Source: Clostridiales bacterium (GTDB lineage: Bacteria; Bacillota; Clostridia; Oscillospirales; Acutalibacteraceae). Taken from it: a stretch of DNA of 64,000 nucleotides. Numbering within the stretch: the first letter of the stretch is position 1; each line of letters opens with the position of its first letter. The notes beneath the pieces are model-generated. The model ran no database searches. It had not been told where the DNA came from and saw only the letters and a program-made list of their open reading frames with translations. Below are positions 50,048 to 57,703 of the stretch, one piece after another. The stretch covers positions 186,001-250,000 of the forward strand of contig JAHZDE010000001.1 of the NCBI GenBank assembly GCA_019422525.1, in the 5' to 3' direction. A program made the translations under genes and the position numbers.

Positions 50048-50347
50048 TCAGGCTTCTTCCGCAAGTGCCCGAGAAAGCCAAGCGTCTGCAATATCCAGTG
50101 CCAAATACAGTCCACTCTTTTCGCTGGATTTCACAATCTGCTTGCGGTTACGAATGGTTGCATCCGTATACATCAGCTGTATTGTTACCCGATCGGCAAC
50201 TTCCAAATCCTGCACTTTCTTCTTGCTTTTAATTTCCATCTTAATGACATATTTATCCTTCATGCTTCCGTAGTAAATGGTATCGCCGCAGCGAACCAAC
50301 GGCTTCCCTTTATACATCGGGAATTTGTCAGCTTTTTTATCACTCAT
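50048..50347 (-). CDS. Conserved-looking hypothetical protein, 99 residues
   Basis: Not assigned to a function. It is small, basic and soluble with alternating beta strands (PLVRCGDTIYYGSMKDKYVI, KMEIKSKKKVQDLEVADRVT, IQLMYTDATI) and a C-terminal helix (LYLALDIADAWLSRALAEE). It reads like uncharacterised proteins common in Clostridia, but this was not checked. GAAGGAGGAAC precedes ATG 50347. A hairpin TAGACCCGTT/AACGGGTCTA lies in its leader at 50371-50393. Confidence 0.75.
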   Translation of the reverse strand: MSDKKADKFPMYKGKPLVRCGDTIYYGSMKDKYVIKMEIKSKKKVQDLEVADRVTIQLMYTDATIRNRKQIVKSSEKSGLYLALDIADAWLSRALAEEA

Positions 50348-50370
50348 AGCCAGTTCCTCCTTCGTAAAAT

Positions 50371-50393
50371 ATAGACCCGTTCAAAACGGGTCT
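50371..50393. other. Small hairpin upstream of the 99-residue protein gene
   Basis: Arms TAGACCCGTT / AACGGGTCTA with a short A-rich loop; the T tract is poor, so its role as terminator or leader structure is unclear. Confidence 0.45.
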
Positions 50394-50490
50394 ACTATCA
50401 GCAAGTTATCATATTATTGAAAGTATACCATAAATAGAGGACAACTGCAAATCGTCGGAGAAAATAACAAAATGTTTATGGAAATACAAC

Positions 50491-50533
50491 AAAAAAGCCT
50501 GTTGTACTTGTAGCAAAGTTACAACAGGCTTTT
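50491..50533 (-). terminator. Intrinsic terminator of ireB
   Basis: Minus strand AAAGCCTGTTGTA / TACAACAGGCTTT followed by TTTTGTTG. Confidence 0.9.
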
Positions 50534-50551
50534 GGTAATAACAGCGAAGAC

Positions 50552-50797
50552 TTATTCTCGCAAATAAGATTTTACCAGTACTTCCAACAACTCATCCCGG
50601 TCAATTCGGCGAATGAGACTGCGGGCATTGTTATGAGTCGTGATATAGGTAGGGTCCTCTGAGAGAATATAACCAACAATTTGGTTGATGGGATTATATC
50701 CTTTTTCTTTCAATGCATCATAAACCGTTGTCAGGATTCGGCGAATATCCCCTTCCCGGTCCCGTTCCAGCGAGAACGTCATGGTCTTGTCAAGCAT
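50552..50797 (-). CDS. ireB: IreB-type regulatory phosphoprotein (UPF0297)
   Basis: Small protein of 81 residues. The family pattern is clear: TMTFSLERDREGDIRRILTT, VYDALKEKGYNPINQIVGYI, LSEDPTYITTHNNARSLIRR. The homologue in Enterococcus is phosphorylated by the IreK kinase and affects cephalosporin resistance. ATG 50797 follows GGAGGTG; an upstream in-frame start overlaps the promoter -10. The usual ruvX (yqgF) neighbour is missing here, so the gene stands alone. Confidence 0.92.
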   Translation of the reverse strand: MLDKTMTFSLERDREGDIRRILTTVYDALKEKGYNPINQIVGYILSEDPTYITTHNNARSLIRRIDRDELLEVLVKSYLRE

Positions 50798-50819
50798 GAA
50801 AACACCTCCGATACCGCTA

Positions 50820-50848
50820 ATCATACACTAAATCCGCTCAAAATACAA
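50820..50848 (-). promoter_or_regulatory. Sigma-A promoter of ireB
   Basis: Minus strand TTGTAT, 17-base spacer, TATGAT; the -10 overlaps the longest possible ORF start, supporting the shorter ireB. Confidence 0.7.
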
Positions 50849-50891
50849 GAGATTCCATATAGAAATTATTACCGAACTCTGTATTTATAGT

Positions 50892-50924
50892 AAAAAAGCT
50901 GTAAAATCAAACGAGAAATTTTAC
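50892..50924 (-). terminator. Weak terminator after pheT
   Basis: Minus strand GTAAAAT / ATTTTAC hairpin followed by AGCTTTTTTAC; the stem is A/T-only apart from its closing pair. Confidence 0.5.
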
Positions 50925-50927
50925 AAA

Positions 50928-53318
50928 TCAGGAGCGGAGAACAGCACCGGTTTTTTCCAGTTCCTTCATAACCTTCTTCATGACAGCCAGCGTTTGCTCG
51001 TCTTTCAGTGTGCTGTCTGCCGAACGCAGAGTGATGCTGAAAGCCACACTCTTTTTACCGGCCTCAATCTGAGCACCTTGATACACATCGAACAACTGGA
51101 TGTTTTCCAGCAGTGCGCCGCCGCCGCGGACAATTGCTTTTTCCAATGTACCCACCGGGATGGACTCATCGCATACCAGTGCCAAGTCGCGGGTTACGGC
51201 CGGGAACTTGGGCAGGGGCTTGTAAGTCTTTTCGGGCTGGGCCATTTCGAACAGAGCGTCGGCGTCCAGGGAGAAGCAGTATACACGGCAGTCCATGCCG
51301 TAGTTCTCCGTAACAACCGGATGAATCTCACCCATTACGCCGAATACGCGGCCATCCTTCACCAGATTGGCGCAGCGGCCAGGATGGTAGCTCGGGTTGT
51401 CGCAGCAAGCTTCCACGTCATAGCCATATACAGAAACAGCATCCAGCAGTTCCTCAACGATTCCCTTCATCTGGAAGAAATCAGCACCATCGCCGTACAT
51501 ACCACCGATAAGAGTGTTCTTTTCCACAGGAAGCTCGTCAGGAGTGGTGGGGATATATTCCTTAGCCAGCTCATAGAGAGCAGCAGAAGCGTTGCGGTTA
51601 TTATAGTTCTTTGCCAAAATTTCCATCATGGATGGCAGAGCGATGGTACGCATGATGCTGGTATCTTCGCCCAAGGGGTTAGAGATGACAATAGAATTGC
51701 GCAGTTCGCTGTCTGCGGGCAGATTGATTTTATCATAGCAACGGGGGCTGATGAAGGAGTAGGTCATAATCTCGCTCATGCCCTGTGCCAGCATGGTGTT
51801 TCCGATTTTTGCCATAAACTTCTGCACCGGGGAATATTTACCCTGTGCGCCGCCGCTAAGGGCAGTTCCGGGGATGTTATTATAGCCATAGAAACGGGCG
51901 ATTTCCTCGGCAATGTCGGCCTTGTGTACCAAATCGGGGCGGAAGGTGGGCACCAGTACGTCATCGCCGTCAAACTGGCAGTCCAGAGGAGCCAGAATGG
52001 CTTTCATTTCATCGGCGGAGAGGTTCAAATCCAGGAAACGGTTAATCCAGTCATGCTCCAGCGGGATACGGCGGCGTTCACGGCTGGAATGATCGTCCAT
52101 CAGGGTGCCATCCAGCACATCGCCGGCATCCAGCATTTCTACCAATTCGCAGGCACGGTCCAGAGCAGGCAGGCAGCTGTTGGGGTCCAGACCCTTTTCA
52201 TAGCGGGAAGAAGCGTCGGTACGCATTCCCTGGTCTCTTGCGGTTACACGGACGGAAGCGCCATCAAAGCAAGCGGATTCAAATACAATGGTAGTGGTGT
52301 CGTCCATAATACCGCTGTATTCACCACCCATAACACCGGCAATTGCGACCGGCTTTTTGGCATCGGCAATTACCAGCTGTTTACCGGTCAGCTTACGGTC
52401 TACACCGTCCAGAGTCGTGATAGTTTCACCCTCTTTTGCCAGACGCACACGGATTTTCCCCTCTTCGATGAAGCGCAGGTCAAAAGCGTGCATAGGCTGG
52501 CCGTATTCCAGCATCACATAGTTGGTGATGTCCACGATGTTGTTGATGGGACGCACGCCCAAGGCACGAAGACGCTCGCGCATCCAACGGGGAGAGGGCT
52601 TTACCCGGACATTCTTGACAATGCGGGCGCTGTAAATGGGGCACAGTTCGGGAGCCTCAATTTTTACATCCAGCATTCCCTCGCAGGAGCCGTGACCGGC
52701 TTTTACTTGGGGAGTGTGGAGCTTCAGGGGCTTTTTGAAGGTAGCAGCGGCTTCTCTTGCCAGACCAATGACGGAGAAGCAATCGGGGCGGTTAGAAGTG
52801 ATTTCAAATTCTACGCTGGTGTCATCCAGTCCGATGGCCTCACAGATGGGCTTGCCCAGCGTCAAATCGCAGCCGTCCTCTTCGGTGAGGACAAAAATAC
52901 CATCTTCAATAGCAGACGGGAAGTCGTGAGTCGTAAGTCCCAGCTCACCCAAAGAGCACAGCATACCGTTGCTTTCCACACCGCGCAGCTTGCCCTTTTT
53001 AATTTTTACGCCGCCGGGCAGCGTGGAGCAATGCAGAGCAGCAGGCACCACGTCACCGGGTTTGAGGTTTTGTGCGCCGGTAACAATCTGGATGTTTTCG
53101 TCAGCGCCGATATTTACCTGGCAGATCCACAGATGGTCAGAGTCGGGGTGACGCTCCATGGATTCCACACGGGCAACCACCACGTTGCTGATCTCGCTGC
53201 CTTCAACTTCATAGCCTTCCACCTTGGAGCCGCTCATGGTCATGGCTTCCGTGAAGGAGCGCATGGGCATATCGTCCAGGGTGACAAATTCTTTCAGCCA
53301 TTTCATAGAAAGATTCAT
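50928..53318 (-). CDS. pheT: Phenylalanyl-tRNA synthetase, beta subunit
   Basis: Editing and tRNA-binding subunit of PheRS. In 796 residues: tRNA-binding (EMAP-like) domain about 40-150 (ERHPDSDHLWICQVNIG), B3/4 editing domain about 210-385, B5 domain about 405-475, the catalytic-like core and the C-terminal FDX-ACB anticodon domain (about 703-796: FPAVTRDLALVCDESIP). The ribosome binding site is poor (AAAAAAGG, then TTGGTGA), so translation may depend on coupling to pheS, whose stop lies 107 bases upstream. Confidence 0.97.
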   Translation of the reverse strand: MNLSMKWLKEFVTLDDMPMRSFTEAMTMSGSKVEGYEVEGSEISNVVVARVESMERHPDSDHLWICQVNIGADENIQIVTGAQNLKPGDVVPAALHCSTLPGGVKIKKGKLRGVESNGMLCSLGELGLTTHDFPSAIEDGIFVLTEEDGCDLTLGKPICEAIGLDDTSVEFEITSNRPDCFSVIGLAREAAATFKKPLKLHTPQVKAGHGSCEGMLDVKIEAPELCPIYSARIVKNVRVKPSPRWMRERLRALGVRPINNIVDITNYVMLEYGQPMHAFDLRFIEEGKIRVRLAKEGETITTLDGVDRKLTGKQLVIADAKKPVAIAGVMGGEYSGIMDDTTTIVFESACFDGASVRVTARDQGMRTDASSRYEKGLDPNSCLPALDRACELVEMLDAGDVLDGTLMDDHSSRERRRIPLEHDWINRFLDLNLSADEMKAILAPLDCQFDGDDVLVPTFRPDLVHKADIAEEIARFYGYNNIPGTALSGGAQGKYSPVQKFMAKIGNTMLAQGMSEIMTYSFISPRCYDKINLPADSELRNSIVISNPLGEDTSIMRTIALPSMMEILAKNYNNRNASAALYELAKEYIPTTPDELPVEKNTLIGGMYGDGADFFQMKGIVEELLDAVSVYGYDVEACCDNPSYHPGRCANLVKDGRVFGVMGEIHPVVTENYGMDCRVYCFSLDADALFEMAQPEKTYKPLPKFPAVTRDLALVCDESIPVGTLEKAIVRGGGALLENIQLFDVYQGAQIEAGKKSVAFSITLRSADSTLKDEQTLAVMKKVMKELEKTGAVLRS

Positions 53319-53425
53319 TTATCATTCACCAAGCCTTTTTTGGAATATAGTAAAGGGAATCATACAGAAATTTTCGTGCCCAACGATTCAAGAAAGGACA
53401 CTATCTCAATATAATAATCAGATAA

Positions 53426-54451
53426 TTAACCCTGGAACTGCTTCAGGAAGCGGACATCATTCTCATAGAACAGACGCAGGTCGTCAATGTTGTACCGACG
53501 CATGACCACGCGCTCCAGACCCATTCCCAGAGCAAAACCGCTGTATACTTCCGGATCAATTCCGCAGTTGCTCAGCACCTTGGGATGTACCATGCCACAG
53601 CCCAGAATTTCAATCCAGCCTTCACCCTTACACAGGCGGCATCCCTCGCCATGGCAGTTAAAGCACTGTACGTCAACCTCAGCAGAAGGTTCGGTGAAGG
53701 GGAAATGGTGGGGACGGAAACGCACGACGCTGTCCTCGCCATACAAACGCTTGACGAAGGTTTCCAGTGTGCCTTTCAAATCGGCAAAGGTAATTCCCTT
53801 ATCCACCACAAGGCCCTCAATCTGATGGAACAGCGGGGAGTGGGTAGCATCCACAGCATCGCTGCGGTACACACGGCCGGGAGAAATCACACGGATGGGA
53901 GGCTTCTGCTTTTCCATGGTGCGCACCTGTACAGGAGAAGTCTGGGTGCGAAGCAGGATATTTTCGTTGATGTAGAAGGTATCCTGAGTATCGCGGGCAG
54001 GATGGTTTTTGGGGATATTCAGTGCTTCAAAGTTATAATAGTCGGTCTCCACCTCAGGGCCTTCCACAATCTCAAAGCCCATGCCGATGAAGATTTCCTT
54101 GATTTCGTCCAGACCAATGGACAGAGGATGTTTGGCGCCCATTTCGCGACGCTTACCGGGCAGTGTTACGTCCAGCTTTTCTTCTTCCAGACGGCGCTGC
54201 TGCTCAGCAGCCTTGACTTCAGCAGCACGCTGAGCCAGTTCGTTTTCAATGCTGGCACGTACCTGGTTGGCCAGTTGACCGATGACCGGACGCTCTTCAG
54301 CAGAAAGCTTGCCCATCTGCTTCAAGATAGCAGTCAAAGCGCCCTTTTTGCCCAGATACTTAATGCGCAGTTCTTCCAGCGCCTGCTGGCTTTCGGCTTG
54401 TTTCAGTTCTGCATCCGCTTGGGCGCGGATGGCTTCCAGTTGCTCCTTCAT
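53426..54451 (-). CDS. pheS: Phenylalanyl-tRNA synthetase, alpha subunit
   Basis: Catalytic class II subunit, 341 residues. An N-terminal coiled coil (about 1-85) is followed by motif 2 (TSPVQVRTMEKQKPPIRVIS then PGRVYRSDAVDATHSPLFHQ), FTEPSAEVDVQC, GWIEILGCGMVHPKVL and motif 3 GFALGMGLERVVM. ATG 54451 gives the standard MKEQLEAIR start; AAAGGA lies upstream. Regulated by the T-box in front. Confidence 0.97.
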   Translation of the reverse strand: MKEQLEAIRAQADAELKQAESQQALEELRIKYLGKKGALTAILKQMGKLSAEERPVIGQLANQVRASIENELAQRAAEVKAAEQQRRLEEEKLDVTLPGKRREMGAKHPLSIGLDEIKEIFIGMGFEIVEGPEVETDYYNFEALNIPKNHPARDTQDTFYINENILLRTQTSPVQVRTMEKQKPPIRVISPGRVYRSDAVDATHSPLFHQIEGLVVDKGITFADLKGTLETFVKRLYGEDSVVRFRPHHFPFTEPSAEVDVQCFNCHGEGCRLCKGEGWIEILGCGMVHPKVLSNCGIDPEVYSGFALGMGLERVVMRRYNIDDLRLFYENDVRFLKQFQG

Positions 54452-54525
54452 GGCAGGAATCAATCCTTTCAAAAATGATGAATCTATTGTGCAGGAGATG
54501 GCGCGGTGTACTGACTTTATATAAA

Positions 54526-54787
54526 ATAACAAAAGCCTCCGCCCCATAAAAGGGGCGAAGGCATCATACTCCGCGGTACCACCCTTATTTCTTGTAAGAA
54601 CAGAAGCCCTTACTCTCCTGCGGCTGATAACGGCGCCGTCCGTCAGTCCCTACAGACACAGGTGTTCAGGACTGCCGCTCCAAAGGGAACTTCATCTTGG
54701 CTCGTGCACAGGTATGCTTTCAGCCGGGGACATACCCTCTCTGACTGCCGTAGAAAAGACTACTTTCCTTTTTCATCGCGTTATTTC
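54526..54787 (-). ncRNA. T-box leader of pheS-pheT
   Basis: The minus-strand T-box sequence AAGGGTGGTACCGCGGAG (54569-54586) is followed by the terminator GCCTTCGCCCC / GGGGCGGAGGC with T tail (54526-54562). About 200 bases of structured leader precede it. A TTC phenylalanine codon at 54689-54687, after GATGAAG, is a likely specifier. Uncharged tRNA-Phe should promote read-through. Confidence 0.95.
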
Positions 54788-54792
54788 ACTTT

Positions 54793-54821
54793 ATTTTACC
54801 ACGGCTTTTTGACCTTGGCAA
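54793..54821 (-). promoter_or_regulatory. Sigma-A promoter of the T-box-pheST transcript
   Basis: Minus strand TTGCCA, 17-base spacer, TAAAAT. Confidence 0.75.
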
Positions 54822-54914
54822 GACCTTAACCAGTCATTTTATCATAGAACCAGCTATTTCTATAAAAAACGGATATTTTTTACAATTTGCCTGGGAGAAA
54901 GGAAGGTTTATTTA

Positions 54915-54943
54915 TTGTAAAGACACGAAAGCTATGGTATAAT
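54915..54943 (+). promoter_or_regulatory. Sigma-A promoter of the membrane protein-acpS unit
   Basis: TTGTAA, 17-base spacer, TATAAT with extended -10 (TGG before TATAAT). Between this and the pheS promoter nothing else was recognised. Confidence 0.78.
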
Positions 54944-55040
54944 CACAAAAAGAAAGCTGAAAACATGCGTAAAATATGGTGTAAAATGGCAATCAAGCTT
55001 TCTTAAATCGTTTTATCTATCATTTTCAGGAGGACTTTTT

Positions 55041-55571
55041 ATGGATATTTTTACAGAACAAATTGTAAAACGGAAGCTTTCCAGTAAAGACCTGGGAATT
55101 TCCTTTGCTGCTTCTCTTGGAGGGGTGGTTCTTGTTTTGATTAGCGTGTTTATTCTTTTCCCGCTTACTGGGGTTCCGTTAATTCCTTTAGTGGTGTTAG
55201 TTGGCAGTATTTATGGGATTTATTGGGTTGTTACCTCTCGTAATTTGGAGTTTGAATATAGCGTTACCAACGGAGATTTGACGGTAGATAAGATTATCAA
55301 CAAGAAAAGAAGAAAGCGCGTGATTTCTTTTGATGTCCATAATACCGAAGAAATGGGAAAGTATGATGCACGGCGGATGGCACAGCGTCCTGTGGAAAAG
55401 GTACTAATGGCTGCCGAAACGGATACCGGTGAAAATGCTTGGTATATTATGGTCCGTACCGCTAAATACGGACGCACCCTGTTAGTGTTCAGTCCCAACG
55501 AGAAGGTTCTGGACGGGATTAAAGCCGGTATGCCCAGACAGATGAGATTTGATGTTTTCGGTCGGAATTGA
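55041..55571 (+). CDS. Hypothetical two-span membrane protein
   Basis: Function unknown. The 176 residues have a short cytoplasmic N-terminus, two adjacent membrane spans (about 22-42 and 45-64) and a C-terminal beta-rich domain of about 110 residues (LEFEYSVTNGDLTVDKIINK, KRRKRVISFDVHNTEEMG, NAWYIMVRTAKYGRTLLVFS), which recalls bacterial PH-like domains. TTCAGGAGGAC precedes ATG 55041. It overlaps acpS by 20 bases, so they share a transcript and perhaps coupled translation. Confidence 0.8.
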   Translation: MDIFTEQIVKRKLSSKDLGISFAASLGGVVLVLISVFILFPLTGVPLIPLVVLVGSIYGIYWVVTSRNLEFEYSVTNGDLTVDKIINKKRRKRVISFDVHNTEEMGKYDARRMAQRPVEKVLMAAETDTGENAWYIMVRTAKYGRTLLVFSPNEKVLDGIKAGMPRQMRFDVFGRN

Positions 55572-55938
55572 TATGACGGAGTGTCCCCGCCTGAAAAGGG
55601 CCATGAGAAATCCCCGATTTTTCCAGCGGGTATTTGGTCCGGGAGAACAGGCCCTTCTGCAGGAGCGGGGGTATCCGTCTGAGGAGAGCAGTCGATGGGT
55701 TGAAACGGCAGCAGCTGGTTTTTGTGCCAAAGAAGCTTTTGCCAAAGCCATGGGAACCGGTGTCCGGGGATTTTCTTTGTGTGAGGTGGAGCTTTTGCGA
55801 AAGGAAAGCGGCGCCCCCTATCTGCGGTTGAGTGGAAATGCCCGCAAACTGGCGGAAGGCTGGGAATTTTCCGTTAGTGTTACGCATACAACCGAATATG
55901 CTTCTGCGGTGGTGTTAGCAGAAAAACGTTGCGTATAA
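55552..55938 (+). CDS. acpS: Holo-[acyl-carrier-protein] synthase
   Basis: Transfers 4'-phosphopantetheine from CoA to acyl carrier protein. In 128 residues the metal/CoA site residues are in VGIDMTECPRL (Asp7) and AAGFCAKEAFAKAMGTGVRG (Glu in KEA), with FSVSVTHTTEYASAVV near the end. The ATG at 55552 lies inside the previous gene; only a weak GATGAG site precedes it, so translation probably depends on the upstream gene. The gene precedes the NAD(P)HX repair gene, a pairing often seen in Firmicutes. Confidence 0.93.
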   Translation: MFSVGIDMTECPRLKRAMRNPRFFQRVFGPGEQALLQERGYPSEESSRWVETAAAGFCAKEAFAKAMGTGVRGFSLCEVELLRKESGAPYLRLSGNARKLAEGWEFSVSVTHTTEYASAVVLAEKRCV

Positions 55939-55965
55939 ATGGTTTCGTTTATACGCTTTGTTTTT
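55931..55965 (+). terminator. Terminator after acpS
   Basis: Arms GCGTATAAA / TTTATACGC followed by TTTGTTTTTATTTG; the 5' arm overlaps the acpS stop. Confidence 0.75.
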
Positions 55966-56082
55966 ATTTGTTGGACAGTATGCTGTAAGAGAAAGGCTAA
56001 TAGATGGGCAATAAGGCAACTTGTCTTTTTATGTAGACAAGTGTTTGAAGTGCAGGAAAAAGGTAAGGAGGAAAGGAAAGCA

Positions 56083-57606
56083 ATGAGATACTATAGCAAA
56101 AGCCAAATGCAGGCCATGGAACATCAGGCAGTGGAACGCGGGATTTCCATGGAAGACCTGATGGAATATGCAGGAGGAGCGGCAGCGCAGTTTATCCAGC
56201 GAAAATATACCTTGGAGGAAAAACGGGTTACGATTCTTTGCGGAAAGGGAAACAATGGAGGAGACGGTTATGTAGTGGCGCGAATCCTTCAGAAAACCGG
56301 CGCCTATATTACAGTCGTATTGGCAGAGGGAATGCCGGCAACGGCTCTTGCCCGCCAGGCTTTTGACAAAATGGAGCCGGAAATTGTGGTAACCGATTGG
56401 GAGCAGGAGAATCGGGCAGCCCGTCAGGCTATAACGGGAGCAGACCTTTTGGTTGACGGGCTGTATGGCTTTGGATTTCGCGGGACTATGCCGGAAAATA
56501 TGGGGGTTTTGGCGGAACTTGCCAACCGATGCCGTGTGCCGATTATTTCGCTGGATATTGCCAGTGGTGTAGAATGTGATACAGGAGCAGTACGTGGCCC
56601 CTGTATTAAGGCTTGGTATACAACAGCCTTTACAGCAGCCAAACCGGGACACGTGTTGTATCCGGGAAAAGAATATTGTGGGGAAGTTGCTGTCCTGCCT
56701 GCGGGAATCCCGCCCGAAATACCGGCACAGACAGTTCCTGCCTTGGAAACGGTGGAGATGCGCTGGGTAAAGGAACAATTTCACCCACGGCATAGTGAAA
56801 GCAACAAGGGGGATTACGGAAAGCTCTTGTGTATCTGCGGCAGCGAAGGCATGGCCGGTGCAGCTATTATGAGCGGATGGGCTGCCTTGCGTTGTGGAGC
56901 AGGTCTGGTAAATCTGGTGTTGCCGAGGGCTATTTATCCCATAGCGGCAGGACGATTGTTAGAATCGGTGTTCACCATTTTGGATAGAGAGAACGGCGTA
57001 TTGACACAGGATAGTGAAGAACGGCTGGATAAAGCGTTAAAGAGTGCCTCTGCTTGTGTAATTGGCTGTGGATTGGGCATGAAAAGTACATTTTTAGTGA
57101 AAAAGGTGTTGGAAGAAGCAGAGTGTCCGGTGGTAGTGGATGCGGATGGACTAAATAGTGTTTGCGGCCATTTGGATTGGCTGAAAGAAGCGGCTTTGAA
57201 GAAACCGGTCATTGTAACACCCCATCCGGGGGAGATGGCCAGATTGCTGGGGGCAACTATCAAAGAGGTACAGGCCAACCGTTTGTCGGCAGCCGATTTT
57301 CTGGCCCGGGAATATGGGGTGGTTACGGTCCTGAAAGGCGCAGGTACGTTGATTGCTTTGCCCAGCGGCCGATGCTATATCAATCACACGGGAAATCCGG
57401 GAATGGCCCGGGGCGGAAGCGGCGACATTCTGGCAGGTATGATAGGTTCTTTTGCCGCACAGGGAATGGAAGCGTCTGCGGCAGCAAGAGCAGGCGTATA
57501 TCTTCATGGGCTGGCAGGAGACCGTAGTGCCCGCAAGCACTCCCAGCAGGGAATGTTGCCTACCGATATGATAGAAGAGATTCCCAGAATTTTTCTGGAT
57601 ATGTAA
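56083..57606 (+). CDS. nnr: Bifunctional NAD(P)H-hydrate epimerase / ADP-dependent dehydratase
   Basis: Repairs damaged NAD(P)HX. The N-terminal YjeF epimerase domain (about 1-215) has ILCGKGNNGGDGYVVARIL and DGLYGFGFRG. The C-terminal carbohydrate-kinase-like dehydratase (about 220-507) has NKGDYGKLLCICGSEGMAGA, VIVTPHPGEMARLL and the NPGMARGGSGDILAGMIG ATP/ADP signature. The ATG at 56083 is chosen since homology starts at MRYYSKSQM and AAGGAGGAAAGG precedes it; the longer upstream frame crosses a terminator. Confidence 0.95.
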   Translation: MRYYSKSQMQAMEHQAVERGISMEDLMEYAGGAAAQFIQRKYTLEEKRVTILCGKGNNGGDGYVVARILQKTGAYITVVLAEGMPATALARQAFDKMEPEIVVTDWEQENRAARQAITGADLLVDGLYGFGFRGTMPENMGVLAELANRCRVPIISLDIASGVECDTGAVRGPCIKAWYTTAFTAAKPGHVLYPGKEYCGEVAVLPAGIPPEIPAQTVPALETVEMRWVKEQFHPRHSESNKGDYGKLLCICGSEGMAGAAIMSGWAALRCGAGLVNLVLPRAIYPIAAGRLLESVFTILDRENGVLTQDSEERLDKALKSASACVIGCGLGMKSTFLVKKVLEEAECPVVVDADGLNSVCGHLDWLKEAALKKPVIVTPHPGEMARLLGATIKEVQANRLSAADFLAREYGVVTVLKGAGTLIALPSGRCYINHTGNPGMARGGSGDILAGMIGSFAAQGMEASAAARAGVYLHGLAGDRSARKHSQQGMLPTDMIEEIPRIFLDM

Positions 57607-57649
57607 GTCTATATAAGAAAATAGAGTCTTAAGCCGATAAAAATAATAA

Positions 57650-57695
57650 AAAAATCCCTGCTCTTCGGAAAGGTTCCTGGAGAGCAGGGATTTTT
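57650..57695 (+). terminator. Bidirectional terminator between nnr and flotillin genes
   Basis: Arms AAAATCCCTGCTCT / AGAGCAGGGATTTT with T or A tails on both sides. Confidence 0.88.
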
Positions 57696-57703
57696 CATAA
57701 AAC

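Noticed and set aside
50994..53414. 806-residue open frame antisense to pheT
   Set aside because: It is the reverse-strand shadow of a fully supported pheT gene; the translation is His/Gly/Gln-rich with no domain, and no ribosome binding site fits.
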